From assembly GCA_039026235.1 (NCBI GenBank), contig JBCCMQ010000020.1, forward strand, positions 1 to 54,901: DNA of 54,901 nucleotides, read 5' to 3'. Positions within the stretch are counted from its first letter, which is position 1; the number at the start of each line of letters is the position of its first letter. This stretch comes from JBCCMQ01 sp039026235 (GTDB lineage Bacteria > Pseudomonadota > Alphaproteobacteria > Rhodobacterales > Rhodobacteraceae). The translations under genes were made by a program, and so were the position numbers. Below the pieces are notes generated by a model, which saw nothing but the letters and a program-made list of their open reading frames with translations, was not told the origin of the DNA and ran no database searches. Shown here one piece after another: positions 19,423 to 27,291 of this stretch.

Positions 19423-20328
19423 CTATCGGCAGATCGTGCGCCCACCACGGACATCGAAGTGAAAATGGTCGCGGTGATATCGATCAGAGTTAGGACCGAG
19501 GACCGTGTCGAATGGGCCGCACGCACCAACGTGCATGGACCTTAGCAATTTGCCTCTTTCGGGATCCCGCCAGTCGCGCAGCACGTCCAACTGCTGGCCA
19601 TTGGCCAATGTCAGTGCCGAAATGTCGATCGCATTTCCCTTGCCGTGTTCCGAGATCTTCGCACCAGGACGGTGATTTCGGGTCCGGCAAGCATAATGCG
19701 CCGCAACGTCAATCCTGGCCACGCCGCCACCGAGGTTGCCAATGGTTGGACGCACGCTTTGTTCAATCCAGGTTTTCAGGCTTTGCGCCGTCTGGCAGTT
19801 CATGATGGCGGGTCTTGAAAGCGCCACGCCAGAGACCGTGTGCACGCGGATCGGGGCCACAATCCCGCATCCCGGGCGACTGCCGTAGATACGGGTCAGG
19901 TTCACGCCGATGATGTCGCGGTCACCGCACAGATAGCCAAGCTTGCTGCCGGGCCGCACTGCGACCGAGGTCGCTTCCACGCCTGAACGGATCGCAACAC
20001 GCTGCAAGCCCGATGGACGCGGCTCCGGCCGAAAGACGGCCTGCACAACGCTTGATTGAGACGAAGCCTGCGAAAACTGGAACGTCGGACGGGCAGATGG
20101 GCGCAGAACATCCGAACCCAGAGGTCGCGGTGCTGGGCGCAACGACCAAACCGTTTTGACCACTGTCGCCGAATTCTCCGGCGTCCCGGCAAGGAATTCA
20201 GGCCCGCGAGTTTCAACTGCCGGGTTGGGCGCAGGACCGCGCGAGGTCTCCGGCGCCTCGGCGGCGACTTGCGCGCCTACAAGAACGATCAACGCCGATA
20301 TGAGACCGGTAATTTGCGTTCGCATCAT
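19423..20328 (-). CDS. Extensin-like family secreted protein
   Basis: A 301-residue protein with a signal peptide (TGLISALIVLVGAQVAAEA), a Pro/Arg-rich linker of about 110 residues, and a C-terminal Extensin-like_C domain (from about 125). The domain contains SEHGKGNAIDIS and HRDHFHFDV, whose His and Asp residues resemble the zinc site of D,D-peptidase-like (VanY/MepA-like) folds; a cell-wall role is an inference. Two ATG codons are adjacent (20328 and 20325); the first overlaps the tyrA stop as ATGA, indicating coupled translation. Confidence 0.85.
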   Translation of the reverse strand: MMRTQITGLISALIVLVGAQVAAEAPETSRGPAPNPAVETRGPEFLAGTPENSATVVKTVWSLRPAPRPLGSDVLRPSARPTFQFSQASSQSSVVQAVFRPEPRPSGLQRVAIRSGVEATSVAVRPGSKLGYLCGDRDIIGVNLTRIYGSRPGCGIVAPIRVHTVSGVALSRPAIMNCQTAQSLKTWIEQSVRPTIGNLGGGVARIDVAAHYACRTRNHRPGAKISEHGKGNAIDISALTLANGQQLDVLRDWRDPERGKLLRSMHVGACGPFDTVLGPNSDRYHRDHFHFDVRGGRTICR

Positions 20329-21245
20329 TCCGGCCCTTCGCTTCGGCCGAAGTTCGGTGCATCGGTGTCCTGACCGGCCTCGATAATGCCGCGCCGGATC
20401 GCACGGGTGCGGGTGAAGTAGGCATGCAGATGTTCCCCGTCACCGGTTCTTATGGCCCGCTGTAAGGCGAAGAGCTCTTCGGTGAAGCGCCCGAGGATTT
20501 CGAGCGTCGCGTCCTTGTTGGATAGGAAAACGTCCCGCCACATGGTCGGATCGCTGGCCGCGATACGCGTAAAATCCCGAAACCCGGCAGCCGAATACTT
20601 CACAACTTCGCTGTCCGTAACCCGGCGCAGATCGTCGGCGACACCGACCATGGTATAGGCAATCAAATGCGGCGTATGACTGGTTACCGCCAAGACCAGA
20701 TCGTGGTGATCGGCGTCCATAACCTCGACCAGGGCGCCGATCCGTTCCCAGAAAGCGCGCAACCGTTCCATCGCGTCGCTGTCAGTCTCTGGCGTGTCAA
20801 TCAACAGCGTAAAGCGGTTCCTGAAAAGCGTCGCAAAGCCGGATCTTGGCCCGGACTGTTCCGTTCCAGCAAGCGGATGGCCCGGGATAAAATGCACGTT
20901 TGCCGGAATATGCGGGCTCACATCCCTTACAACCGAACGCTTAACCGACCCAACGTCGGTCAGGGTTGCGCCGGATTTCAGGTGTGGAGCGATTTCCCGT
21001 GCAATGGCGCCCATCACGCCAACCGGCACCGCCAGAACGACGAGGTCGGCGTCGCGGACCGCCTCGGCCGCAGTGTCGCAAATGCGGTCGCAAAAGCCGA
21101 TCTCGGCAGCAATTCTGCGCGTTTCAGCCGAGCGGGCTGTGCCGACGATCTCTTTCGCCAAACTTTCCGCCTTGACGGCATGGGCCATGGATGACGCAAT
21201 CAATCCCAGTCCGATCAAGGCTATGCGGTCGTAAGTGCCGTTCAT
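20325..21245 (-). CDS. tyrA: Prephenate/arogenate dehydrogenase family protein
   Basis: Oxidative decarboxylation of prephenate or arogenate in tyrosine synthesis. The 306-residue protein begins MNGTYDRIALIGLGLIASSM, an NAD(P)-binding Rossmann fold with GLGLIASS in place of the usual GxGxxG. Later come the conserved DVGSVKR, PGHPLAGTEQSGP and AVTSHTPHLIAY motifs of the family. There is no chorismate mutase or ACT domain. It overlaps hisC upstream (ATGA) and the extensin-like gene downstream. Prephenate versus arogenate preference cannot be told from sequence. Confidence 0.92.
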   Translation of the reverse strand: MNGTYDRIALIGLGLIASSMAHAVKAESLAKEIVGTARSAETRRIAAEIGFCDRICDTAAEAVRDADLVVLAVPVGVMGAIAREIAPHLKSGATLTDVGSVKRSVVRDVSPHIPANVHFIPGHPLAGTEQSGPRSGFATLFRNRFTLLIDTPETDSDAMERLRAFWERIGALVEVMDADHHDLVLAVTSHTPHLIAYTMVGVADDLRRVTDSEVVKYSAAGFRDFTRIAASDPTMWRDVFLSNKDATLEILGRFTEELFALQRAIRTGDGEHLHAYFTRTRAIRRGIIEAGQDTDAPNFGRSEGPE

Positions 21246-22330
21246 GCCGCCTGGCTCCGAAAGCGTCGCAGGCTTTCGACCACAGCGGCACAGTCATCCT
21301 CGGTTCCCACCGTGATGCGCAGGGCCTCTGGGAATCCGTAGCCCGCGGCGCGCCGAACGATGATGCCATCCGCGCGAAGATGTCGGTCACAGGTATCGGC
21401 TGCTTCGGCACCCGGAAACCGCACTAGCAAGAAATTCGTGAAGGAAGGGTCGCAGGCCAGGCCCATGGACAAGACATCATTGCGCAGCCGGGCACGCAGG
21501 CGGGCGTTCTCGGCCATATAGTGTTCGGCGAAGTCCCGGTCGCGCACAGCCGCTTCCGCCGCCGAAAGCTGCATGCCGCCCAGATTGAACGGGCCGCGCA
21601 CCCGGTTGATGACATCGATAATCTCGCGCGCGGCAAAACACCAGCCGACGCGTAGACCACCCAATCCATAAAGCTTGGAAAATGTGCGTGTCATCACGAC
21701 ATTGGGCCGTGTGGCCGCAAGCGATGCGCCGCCATCGTAGCCTTCGGCAAACTCTGCATATGCCCCGTCGAGCACCAGGACAACGCGGCCCGGTAATCCG
21801 TCGGCAAGCCGCGTAAGTTCGTCTGCTCCCAAGAGCGTACCGGTCGGATTGGCGGGATTTGCCACAAAGACGAGGCGGGTCGCATCGGTGACGGCGGAGA
21901 GAATAGCATCGACATCCACCTGGCGCGCCGTTTCGGCCACTTCCACCGGTTTCGCGCCGGAGGCAAGAGCGCTGATGCGGTACATGGCAAAGCCATGCTG
22001 CGTGTGGATGACTTCGCGCCCCCGCCCGGCGTATGCGAAACATAGAAGCGCCAGGATCTCATCGGAACCGACACCGCACGCGATACGGTCAGGATCCAAA
22101 CCGTGGACCTCGCCAATCGCCCTACGCAGGGTACCGTGGTCGGTGCTGGGATAGCGGTGCAGCGTCGCCGCGGTCTCGGTAAAGGCCACCTTGGCTTTGG
22201 GACTGGGGCCATAGGGGTTTTCGTTGGCGCTGAGTTTCAGCACCCTTGATGCACCAGCCAGCTGGCTTTCACCGCTTTGGTAAAGCGCGATCTCTTCAAT
22301 GGAAGGCTTGGGTGCCGGGATGTCCGTCAT
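21242..22330 (-). CDS. hisC: Histidinol-phosphate aminotransferase
   Basis: PLP-dependent class I/II aminotransferase acting on histidinol phosphate, and often also on aromatic keto acids, which fits the coupled tyrA. The product (362 residues) shows KLSANENPYGPSP, the FVANPANPTGT loop, and the PLP-lysine motif TRTFSKLYGLGGLRVGW. The start is uncertain: ATG codons at 22330 (MTDIPAPKPS), 22336 (MSM) and 22366 are in frame. I prefer 22330 because homologues begin MTD and GGGATC lies nine bases before it. Confidence 0.93.
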   Translation of the reverse strand: MTDIPAPKPSIEEIALYQSGESQLAGASRVLKLSANENPYGPSPKAKVAFTETAATLHRYPSTDHGTLRRAIGEVHGLDPDRIACGVGSDEILALLCFAYAGRGREVIHTQHGFAMYRISALASGAKPVEVAETARQVDVDAILSAVTDATRLVFVANPANPTGTLLGADELTRLADGLPGRVVLVLDGAYAEFAEGYDGGASLAATRPNVVMTRTFSKLYGLGGLRVGWCFAAREIIDVINRVRGPFNLGGMQLSAAEAAVRDRDFAEHYMAENARLRARLRNDVLSMGLACDPSFTNFLLVRFPGAEAADTCDRHLRADGIIVRRAAGYGFPEALRITVGTEDDCAAVVESLRRFRSQAA

Positions 22331-22391
22331 GGACATGATCCCGAATTTCGAACCAGATCGGCGCATTCTGCGATGCAGGCCACTTTTGCCA

Positions 22392-23813
22392 TCAGGAAGC
22401 CAGCACGTTGCGAAACTGCCATGGGTCGGTTTCGTCGGTGTTCTGGGTGAAGTGCGTTGTGCGATCGGTCAAGGGGGTCCAGTCCGTATAGTGGGCTTCA
22501 ACCGGGCCGAGATAGGGCTTTTGCACTTCCAGGCAGCGGGCGTGATCCATCTCGTCCGTCTCGACAATACCTGCGTTCGGGTTTTCCAGCGCCCAGACCA
22601 TTCCAGCCAGAATTGCACTGGTGACCTGAAGACCGGTCGCATTCTGATAGGGTGCTAATTCCCTGGTTTCATCGTTTGAAAGGCGCGAGCCGTACCAAAG
22701 GGCGTTTTTGGAGTGGCCGTAGAGCAGGACACCCAACTCGTCGATGCCATCAACGATCTCGTCAACATCCAGCAGGTGATACACTGTCTGCGGCTTGCTC
22801 GAGCCAAACATTTCATGCAGCGACAGAACCGCCTCATCGCAGGGGTGATAGGCATAGTGACAGGTCGGCCGGAAGGTCGGGCTGTCCGCCGCACCTACAG
22901 TGAAGTAATCGGCGATCGAGATCGACTCGTTGTGGGTGACGAGAAATCCGAATTGGGGCCCCGGCGTGGGGCACCAGGAATGGACCTTTGTTACCGCTCC
23001 GGGACGATCAAGCCAGATTGCCGCCTGGCAGCCAGCATTATGCTGGTTGGCGTCGTCCGGCACCCAGGTCTCGTGCGTGCCCCAGCCCAGTTCGGCGGGC
23101 TGCATGCCTTCGGCGATGAAACCTTCAACCGACCAGGTATTGACGAAGACATCGCGCGGGCGAGGTGCATTGCGCACCTGGGTGTCACGTTCCGCGATAT
23201 GGACACCCTTGACGCCCAGATCGGCCATCAGCTTCGCCCAGCCTTCCCGTTCGGTCGGCGCCTGCGTTTCGTGGCCGGTGTCTTCTGCCAGGATCAGAAG
23301 CGCCTCTTTTACAAACCAGCTGACCATGCCGGGATTTGCGCCGCAGCAGGACACAGCCGTGGTGCCGCCGGGATTGTGCATCTTTTCATCCCGCATCGCT
23401 TGGCGAAGGGCATAGTTGGACCGTTCGGCATTTGAGGCCGTATCAAAGTAGAAACCCTTCCACGGCTCGACCACGGTGTCGATGTAGGGCACGCCGATTT
23501 CCCTACAGAACCGGACCAGTTCCAGCGACGACGTGTCGACCGAGACGTTCACGCAGAAACCGCGTCCCGGCTCGAGCAGACCGCCGAGCACATCGCGGTA
23601 ATTCTCGGGCGTAAGCTCGGTGGCTTCAAACGGAAGACCATGAGCCCGCAGAAAATCATGGTTCGCAGGGTCCGGCTCAATCACAAGAAACCTATCGCGA
23701 TCATAATCAAAGTGCCGGTCGATGAGCGGCCACGTCCCCTTACCGATCGATCCGAAGCCGATCATCAAGATCCGGCCGTCAATTCGGCCGTACTGAGGAT
23801 AGCTCTGCGTCAT
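22392..23813 (-). CDS. hss: Homospermidine synthase
   Basis: NAD-dependent synthesis of sym-homospermidine from putrescine, a common polyamine of alphaproteobacteria. The 473-residue protein belongs to the saccharopine-dehydrogenase-like family: the Rossmann motif RILMIGFGSIGKGTW is near the N-terminus, followed by the family segments VNVSVDTSSLELV, YIDTVVEPWKGFY and SCCGANPGMVSWF. Length matches the bacterial enzyme. It lies 70 bases downstream of rpsD but is separated from it by a terminator, so it is probably its own unit. Confidence 0.93.
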   Translation of the reverse strand: MTQSYPQYGRIDGRILMIGFGSIGKGTWPLIDRHFDYDRDRFLVIEPDPANHDFLRAHGLPFEATELTPENYRDVLGGLLEPGRGFCVNVSVDTSSLELVRFCREIGVPYIDTVVEPWKGFYFDTASNAERSNYALRQAMRDEKMHNPGGTTAVSCCGANPGMVSWFVKEALLILAEDTGHETQAPTEREGWAKLMADLGVKGVHIAERDTQVRNAPRPRDVFVNTWSVEGFIAEGMQPAELGWGTHETWVPDDANQHNAGCQAAIWLDRPGAVTKVHSWCPTPGPQFGFLVTHNESISIADYFTVGAADSPTFRPTCHYAYHPCDEAVLSLHEMFGSSKPQTVYHLLDVDEIVDGIDELGVLLYGHSKNALWYGSRLSNDETRELAPYQNATGLQVTSAILAGMVWALENPNAGIVETDEMDHARCLEVQKPYLGPVEAHYTDWTPLTDRTTHFTQNTDETDPWQFRNVLAS

Positions 23814-23833
23814 CTATGACACCTCTTGATACG

Positions 23834-23859
23834 AAAAGGGCCGCGCAAATGCGCGGCCC
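23834..23859 (-). terminator. Rho-independent terminator of rpsD
   Basis: On the minus strand: GGGCCGCGC, a four-base loop (ATTT), GCGCGGCCC, then TTTT. The nine-base-pair GC stem begins 24 bases after the rpsD stop and ends 20 bases before the homospermidine synthase ATG. Confidence 0.9.
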
Positions 23860-23883
23860 GAACCCTTTGCTCGGCGCGCAAAA

Positions 23884-24504
23884 TCAGTTTTGTGCGTAAT
23901 ATTCGATGACGAGGTTGGGTTCCATCATGACCGGATAGGGAACATCGCCAAGGCCAGGCGTGCGCACAAAATTGGCAGTCATCTTAGAATGATCGACGTC
24001 CAAATAGTCAGGCACGTCCCGTTCGGGCAGCTGCGCGGCTTCCAGTACGATGGCCAACTGCTTTGACCGATCACGCACGGCGATCACATCGCCTTCCTTT
24101 ACGCGGTAGGACGGAATGTTGACGCGCTTTCCGTTCACCGTGACGTGCCCGTGGTTTACGAATTGGCGGGCGGCGAAGATGGTTGGCACGAATTTCGCGC
24201 GGTAGACCACTGCGTCAAGGCGGCGCTCCAGCAGACCGATCAGGTTTTCGCCCGTATCGCCCTTGACCCGTTCGGCTTCGGCGTAGATGCGGCGGAATTG
24301 CTTCTCAGTCAGATCGCCATAGTAGCCTTTCAGCTTCTGCTTGGCGCGCAACTGCAGGCCAAAGTCGGAAAGCTTGCCCTTGCGGCGCTGGCCGTGCTGG
24401 CCCGGGCCGTATTCGCGGCGGTTGACTGGGGACTTCGGACGACCCCAGATGTTTTCGCCCATCCGGCGGTCGATTTTGTACTTGGCAGACGTGCGTTTGG
24501 TCAC
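23884..24504 (-). CDS. rpsD: 30S ribosomal protein S4
   Basis: Primary 16S rRNA-binding protein, nucleating small-subunit assembly. The 206-residue product starts TKRTSAKYKIDRRMGENIWG, contains PGQHGQRRKGKLSDFG, and the S4 RNA-binding domain (LERRLDAVVYRAKF...NHGHVTVNGKRV) at about 95-160. The start is GTG at 24504, preceded by AGAAGGAG seven bases upstream; a longer frame opens at 24624 but its extra residues are not S4-like. It is a single-gene unit here, ended by a strong hairpin. Confidence 0.96.
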   Translation of the reverse strand: MTKRTSAKYKIDRRMGENIWGRPKSPVNRREYGPGQHGQRRKGKLSDFGLQLRAKQKLKGYYGDLTEKQFRRIYAEAERVKGDTGENLIGLLERRLDAVVYRAKFVPTIFAARQFVNHGHVTVNGKRVNIPSYRVKEGDVIAVRDRSKQLAIVLEAAQLPERDVPDYLDVDHSKMTANFVRTPGLGDVPYPVMMEPNLVIEYYAQN

Positions 24505-24714
24505 GGCTGATCTCCTTCTCAAGGCGCTGCCGCAAAGGCAACTATGAAGGGCGTTGTCCTTTGCCGGACTACTCTCAGAGTGTCTGGCCGACAGGCATCC
24601 CCTTGCGAGGGCCTCCAACACCAATGATTATCGCCGACCTTCGCCGGGACGGTGGGCTTATACAGCCCGACGATAGGCTGTCAATGCCCTAGGCGCGGGT
24701 CCGCTAAGCAGAGT

Positions 24715-25737
24715 TCACCTTTGGCCGTGCAGCAGTATCGCAGCTTCGGCCCGGTCCAGCGCGCGCCGTGCGTACCCGCCAAAATCGGACGGGGTGCGGT
24801 AGATATCCGGAGCGGTTGCGATCAGCGACAAGCGGCCAGCGTCGTCGAGCCGGTCGAGATCGGTATCCATCGGATGAAAGGTCTCGCTCGGCAGACCATT
24901 GGCCCAGACAATCTGGTGCGCTTCGAACATCAGATGGTGATACGTGACCGATTTACGCCAATGATCTACCCGGACGCGCAAGTCATCCCGCAGATCGCGC
25001 GCCGCGACCAGAACCTCATCGGTCCCGAAGATAGCTTGAGAAACGGCGCCCTGCAGCAACATCCGGTGATCCGGCGAAACGAAAAGGTCCGCGTCCGGCT
25101 CTCCAGTGCCAAAGGCATCCGCGCGGATCATAAGCGGACGCATCTCCGGCATGGCGTAAAGCCTTGCGCCCCCGATCGCCCGTTGACCGGTCCACGCCAC
25201 CGGCTGCGCACCGTTGTCACGGGTGAGCACTTGATCTCCGATGCCGATGTCCTCAACAGCCCTTTGTCCGTCCGGCGTCGCGATCAGTGTACCGGAAACG
25301 AAACACAGAAGAGCCTCGGCCCGTGCGCGCGCTGCTTTGTGGGTGGCAGAAACATTGGCGCTGACGACCCAGTGATCACGCTCGGGCGCTGGCACCGCAT
25401 CACCAAATGCATAAAGCGTCTCGCGGCGTCCCGCCACGACTTGCACGACATAAAGGCGGCTGCCATCTGTCACCACGATAGTGTCGACCGCTTCCTCTAG
25501 ATCATCCGATGGCAATACGGTTGCTCCGGCAACCCGCCGCTGGGCCCCGATCTGTGCACGCGAAAGCGCCGCATGACCGAGGCTCAAGGTGGTCCAGTCG
25601 GCACCGAGCAGGGTCGGCTCCCCGTGCCAGCGCCACTGCGATCCGGCTGCAACCAGATTGGGTGGCGCCCCCGGGATGCCGTCGACCACAGTTTGCTCGA
25701 TGGAAATGATATGCGCCCCGGCCCTGCCGTTGCCCAT
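24715..25737 (-). CDS. Hint (hedgehog/intein) domain-containing protein
   Basis: A 340-residue protein whose C-terminal half is a Hint domain of the type abundant in Rhodobacteraceae. The block A segment LCFVSGTLIATPDG carries the nucleophile Cys145, followed by VEDIGIGDQVLTRDNGAQPVAW and block F-like LFVSPDHRMLL (219-227) and FEAHQIVWANGLPSETFHP. There is no C-terminal His-Asn, so it is not a splicing intein; autoprocessing is possible but unproven. The first about 140 residues are a variable partner region. I chose ATG 25737 (GCGGGAC upstream); the frame remains open to 25833. A terminator separates it from the orphan gene upstream. Confidence 0.85.
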   Translation of the reverse strand: MGNGRAGAHIISIEQTVVDGIPGAPPNLVAAGSQWRWHGEPTLLGADWTTLSLGHAALSRAQIGAQRRVAGATVLPSDDLEEAVDTIVVTDGSRLYVVQVVAGRRETLYAFGDAVPAPERDHWVVSANVSATHKAARARAEALLCFVSGTLIATPDGQRAVEDIGIGDQVLTRDNGAQPVAWTGQRAIGGARLYAMPEMRPLMIRADAFGTGEPDADLFVSPDHRMLLQGAVSQAIFGTDEVLVAARDLRDDLRVRVDHWRKSVTYHHLMFEAHQIVWANGLPSETFHPMDTDLDRLDDAGRLSLIATAPDIYRTPSDFGGYARRALDRAEAAILLHGQR

Positions 25738-25796
25738 CTGTCCCGCCTGTTTGTTCCCGCTCTTTGCAAAAGTGTTAACACAGGCGATTCGGTGGG

Positions 25797-25820
25797 AAAA
25801 GGGCCGGAAGCACCGGCCCT
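25797..25820 (-). terminator. Rho-independent terminator after the 404-residue orphan gene
   Basis: On the minus strand AGGGCCGG, a five-base loop (TGCTT), CCGGCCCT, then TTTTCCC. It starts 10 bases beyond the stop of the orphan gene and precedes the Hint gene, so the two are probably transcribed separately. Confidence 0.82.
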
Positions 25821-25829
25821 CCCATTGGT

Positions 25830-27044
25830 TCAAATACCATTCTCATGCGCATAGTGGTGGTGGTGGTTCCCGAGCACAGCGATGTCATAGAACCTATGCT
25901 TCCAGTCCCGGTACCATTGGGTTTGCTTGACATTCTGCGGCAAGCTCCCCTCGTAAAGACCGGGGTCGTAGGGAACGCCAACCTTGTTCGCAATGACCAT
26001 GCATTCGTGATAGCTGTGCATGCCGCCGCCGACTAGATAGGCGATAATGGCCAAGGTGTACTCTTTGAGCGGCTCGCCATTGCTGATCTTTCCAAAGGCA
26101 TGCGCCGCAGCCAAAAGCGTGCCTGTCGTGCCCGAGATCCCTCCACCGAAGATAAGGTTCTTCTCGGCAGCTTCGGTGTAATACTGATCGGCTTCGGGAT
26201 GCGGCGTCCGGCCCGGATCGTATTCGAATTGGTCGACTGCACGATCCCTTGGCTGATTGACGCTCAGGTAACCCTTCATGTCGGATTCCGGTCGCACAAT
26301 CCCGCCCAACACCGTTGGCCCCGGAGCGTGATCAACCTTGCGCCGGCCCCGGGTCGCTCCTTTGTCGAACCATGGCTGGCGGACGCGCGCCATACAGTCG
26401 TTATATCTACTGAGAGCCATTTGCTGTTTGAATTGAGCTGGATCGACGGCCGTAAACTTACCGTAACTTCTGTTCAGCTTTTTGTTGACCAGAATTTTTC
26501 GTCCGACGGCATCATGCAAGGAAAGTTGCTGATCCAAGGTCCCACCCAAGAGTTTATCCATTATACCATCCCATCGTTCACGCATGAGCAGGTCCGTGTG
26601 CTTGGTCGAAGCGATCCGGCCAAAACCGGTCTTAAAATCGGTAAAATAATAATGGGCAATTGCCTTCATCACTATATATTTGTACTGTGGATCCCGAGCG
26701 ACAATACTGTTCAGAAAATCCCTGATCTCCATACTTACCATATTCACTTTATTCGACGTCCAATTGCGCGTCTCTAGCGCCTTTAGAGCCAGAACTGACT
26801 GACAAAGCCTGCGACGATCTTCACTTATAATTTTGTTGTAACGCCGAATGCCTCTTTCATTGGCGAAGCGATTATTCCAAAAGCCGAACTCACCAAAATG
26901 TGCATAGATGACGCGGTCCTGCGAATAGCCCCACGGCAGGAAGATTGGCGCACCGGTCCCAAATGTTGGGATTTGGTTATTTGGAAATTGCCTTGTTTGA
27001 TAACCATTGTTTGAATGCCTATCAAGAATACGAAAATCTACCAT
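25830..27044 (-). CDS. Orphan protein of unknown function (404 residues)
   Basis: I do not recognise this protein. It has no signal peptide and no clear membrane anchor at the N-terminus. The N-terminal half is rich in Asn, Arg, Lys and aromatic residues. The C-terminal part contains a Gly-rich hydrophobic segment FGGGISGTTGTLLAAAHAFG (299-318), then YTLAIIAYLVGGGMHSYHE (329-347), YDPGLYEGSLP, and a His cluster NHHHHYAHENGI at the end. The His/Glu-rich residues could bind a metal, but this is a guess. Base composition is split: 26400-27050 is AT-rich, whereas 25830-26400 looks like the surrounding genome. The ATG at 27044 follows AAAAAGGCG, and a terminator follows the stop. That supports a real, probably acquired gene. 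Confidence 0.75.
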   Translation of the reverse strand: MVDFRILDRHSNNGYQTRQFPNNQIPTFGTGAPIFLPWGYSQDRVIYAHFGEFGFWNNRFANERGIRRYNKIISEDRRRLCQSVLALKALETRNWTSNKVNMVSMEIRDFLNSIVARDPQYKYIVMKAIAHYYFTDFKTGFGRIASTKHTDLLMRERWDGIMDKLLGGTLDQQLSLHDAVGRKILVNKKLNRSYGKFTAVDPAQFKQQMALSRYNDCMARVRQPWFDKGATRGRRKVDHAPGPTVLGGIVRPESDMKGYLSVNQPRDRAVDQFEYDPGRTPHPEADQYYTEAAEKNLIFGGGISGTTGTLLAAAHAFGKISNGEPLKEYTLAIIAYLVGGGMHSYHECMVIANKVGVPYDPGLYEGSLPQNVKQTQWYRDWKHRFYDIAVLGNHHHHYAHENGI

Positions 27045-27291
27045 TTTTCTATCGCCTTTTTAAAAGTCCGTGCAACGACCTAGGCAAAAGGATCCTTTTG
27101 CCGAGAAATTCAACGGACGATAAATTTGAAGTCGGTTTGAAGGCGGCACTGGTGTTTGGCCGCTTGCAATGTCTACGCAAGACCCCGTGGTTTTATTCAC
27201 GGGCGTTCAAAAATTTTTCTATGTTGGGAAACCCGTTCCGGTTTGTCGGAACAATGCCGCGTAGCCGCCTCTGGCGTTCAGGCGACTTCCG
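27045..27291. other. AT-rich intergenic region with three inverted repeats
   Basis: It lies between the nrdJ stop and the orphan gene start; both genes read on the minus strand. It holds a perfect 20-base palindrome at 27083-27102 (GGCAAAAGGATCCTTTTGCC), a hairpin CCCGTG-N8-CACGGG at 27184-27203, and another GTTCCG-N6-CGGAAC at 27235-27252. None is followed by a T-tract on the minus strand, so they are not classical terminators. I see no gene in it. Confidence 0.6.
27083..27102. promoter_or_regulatory. Perfect 20-bp palindrome in the leader of the orphan gene
   Basis: GGCAAAAGGATCCTTTTGCC reads the same on both strands without a mismatch. It lies 38 bases before the ATG of the 404-residue gene. 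It could be an operator for a dimeric regulator or an RNA hairpin with a GGATCC loop in the transcript leader. No regulator gene is adjacent. Confidence 0.5.

Noticed and set aside
26950..27291. Plus-strand 121-codon frame at 26945-27310
   Set aside because: It runs antisense through the orphan gene start and into the nrdJ stop, has no ribosome site and no recognisable features.
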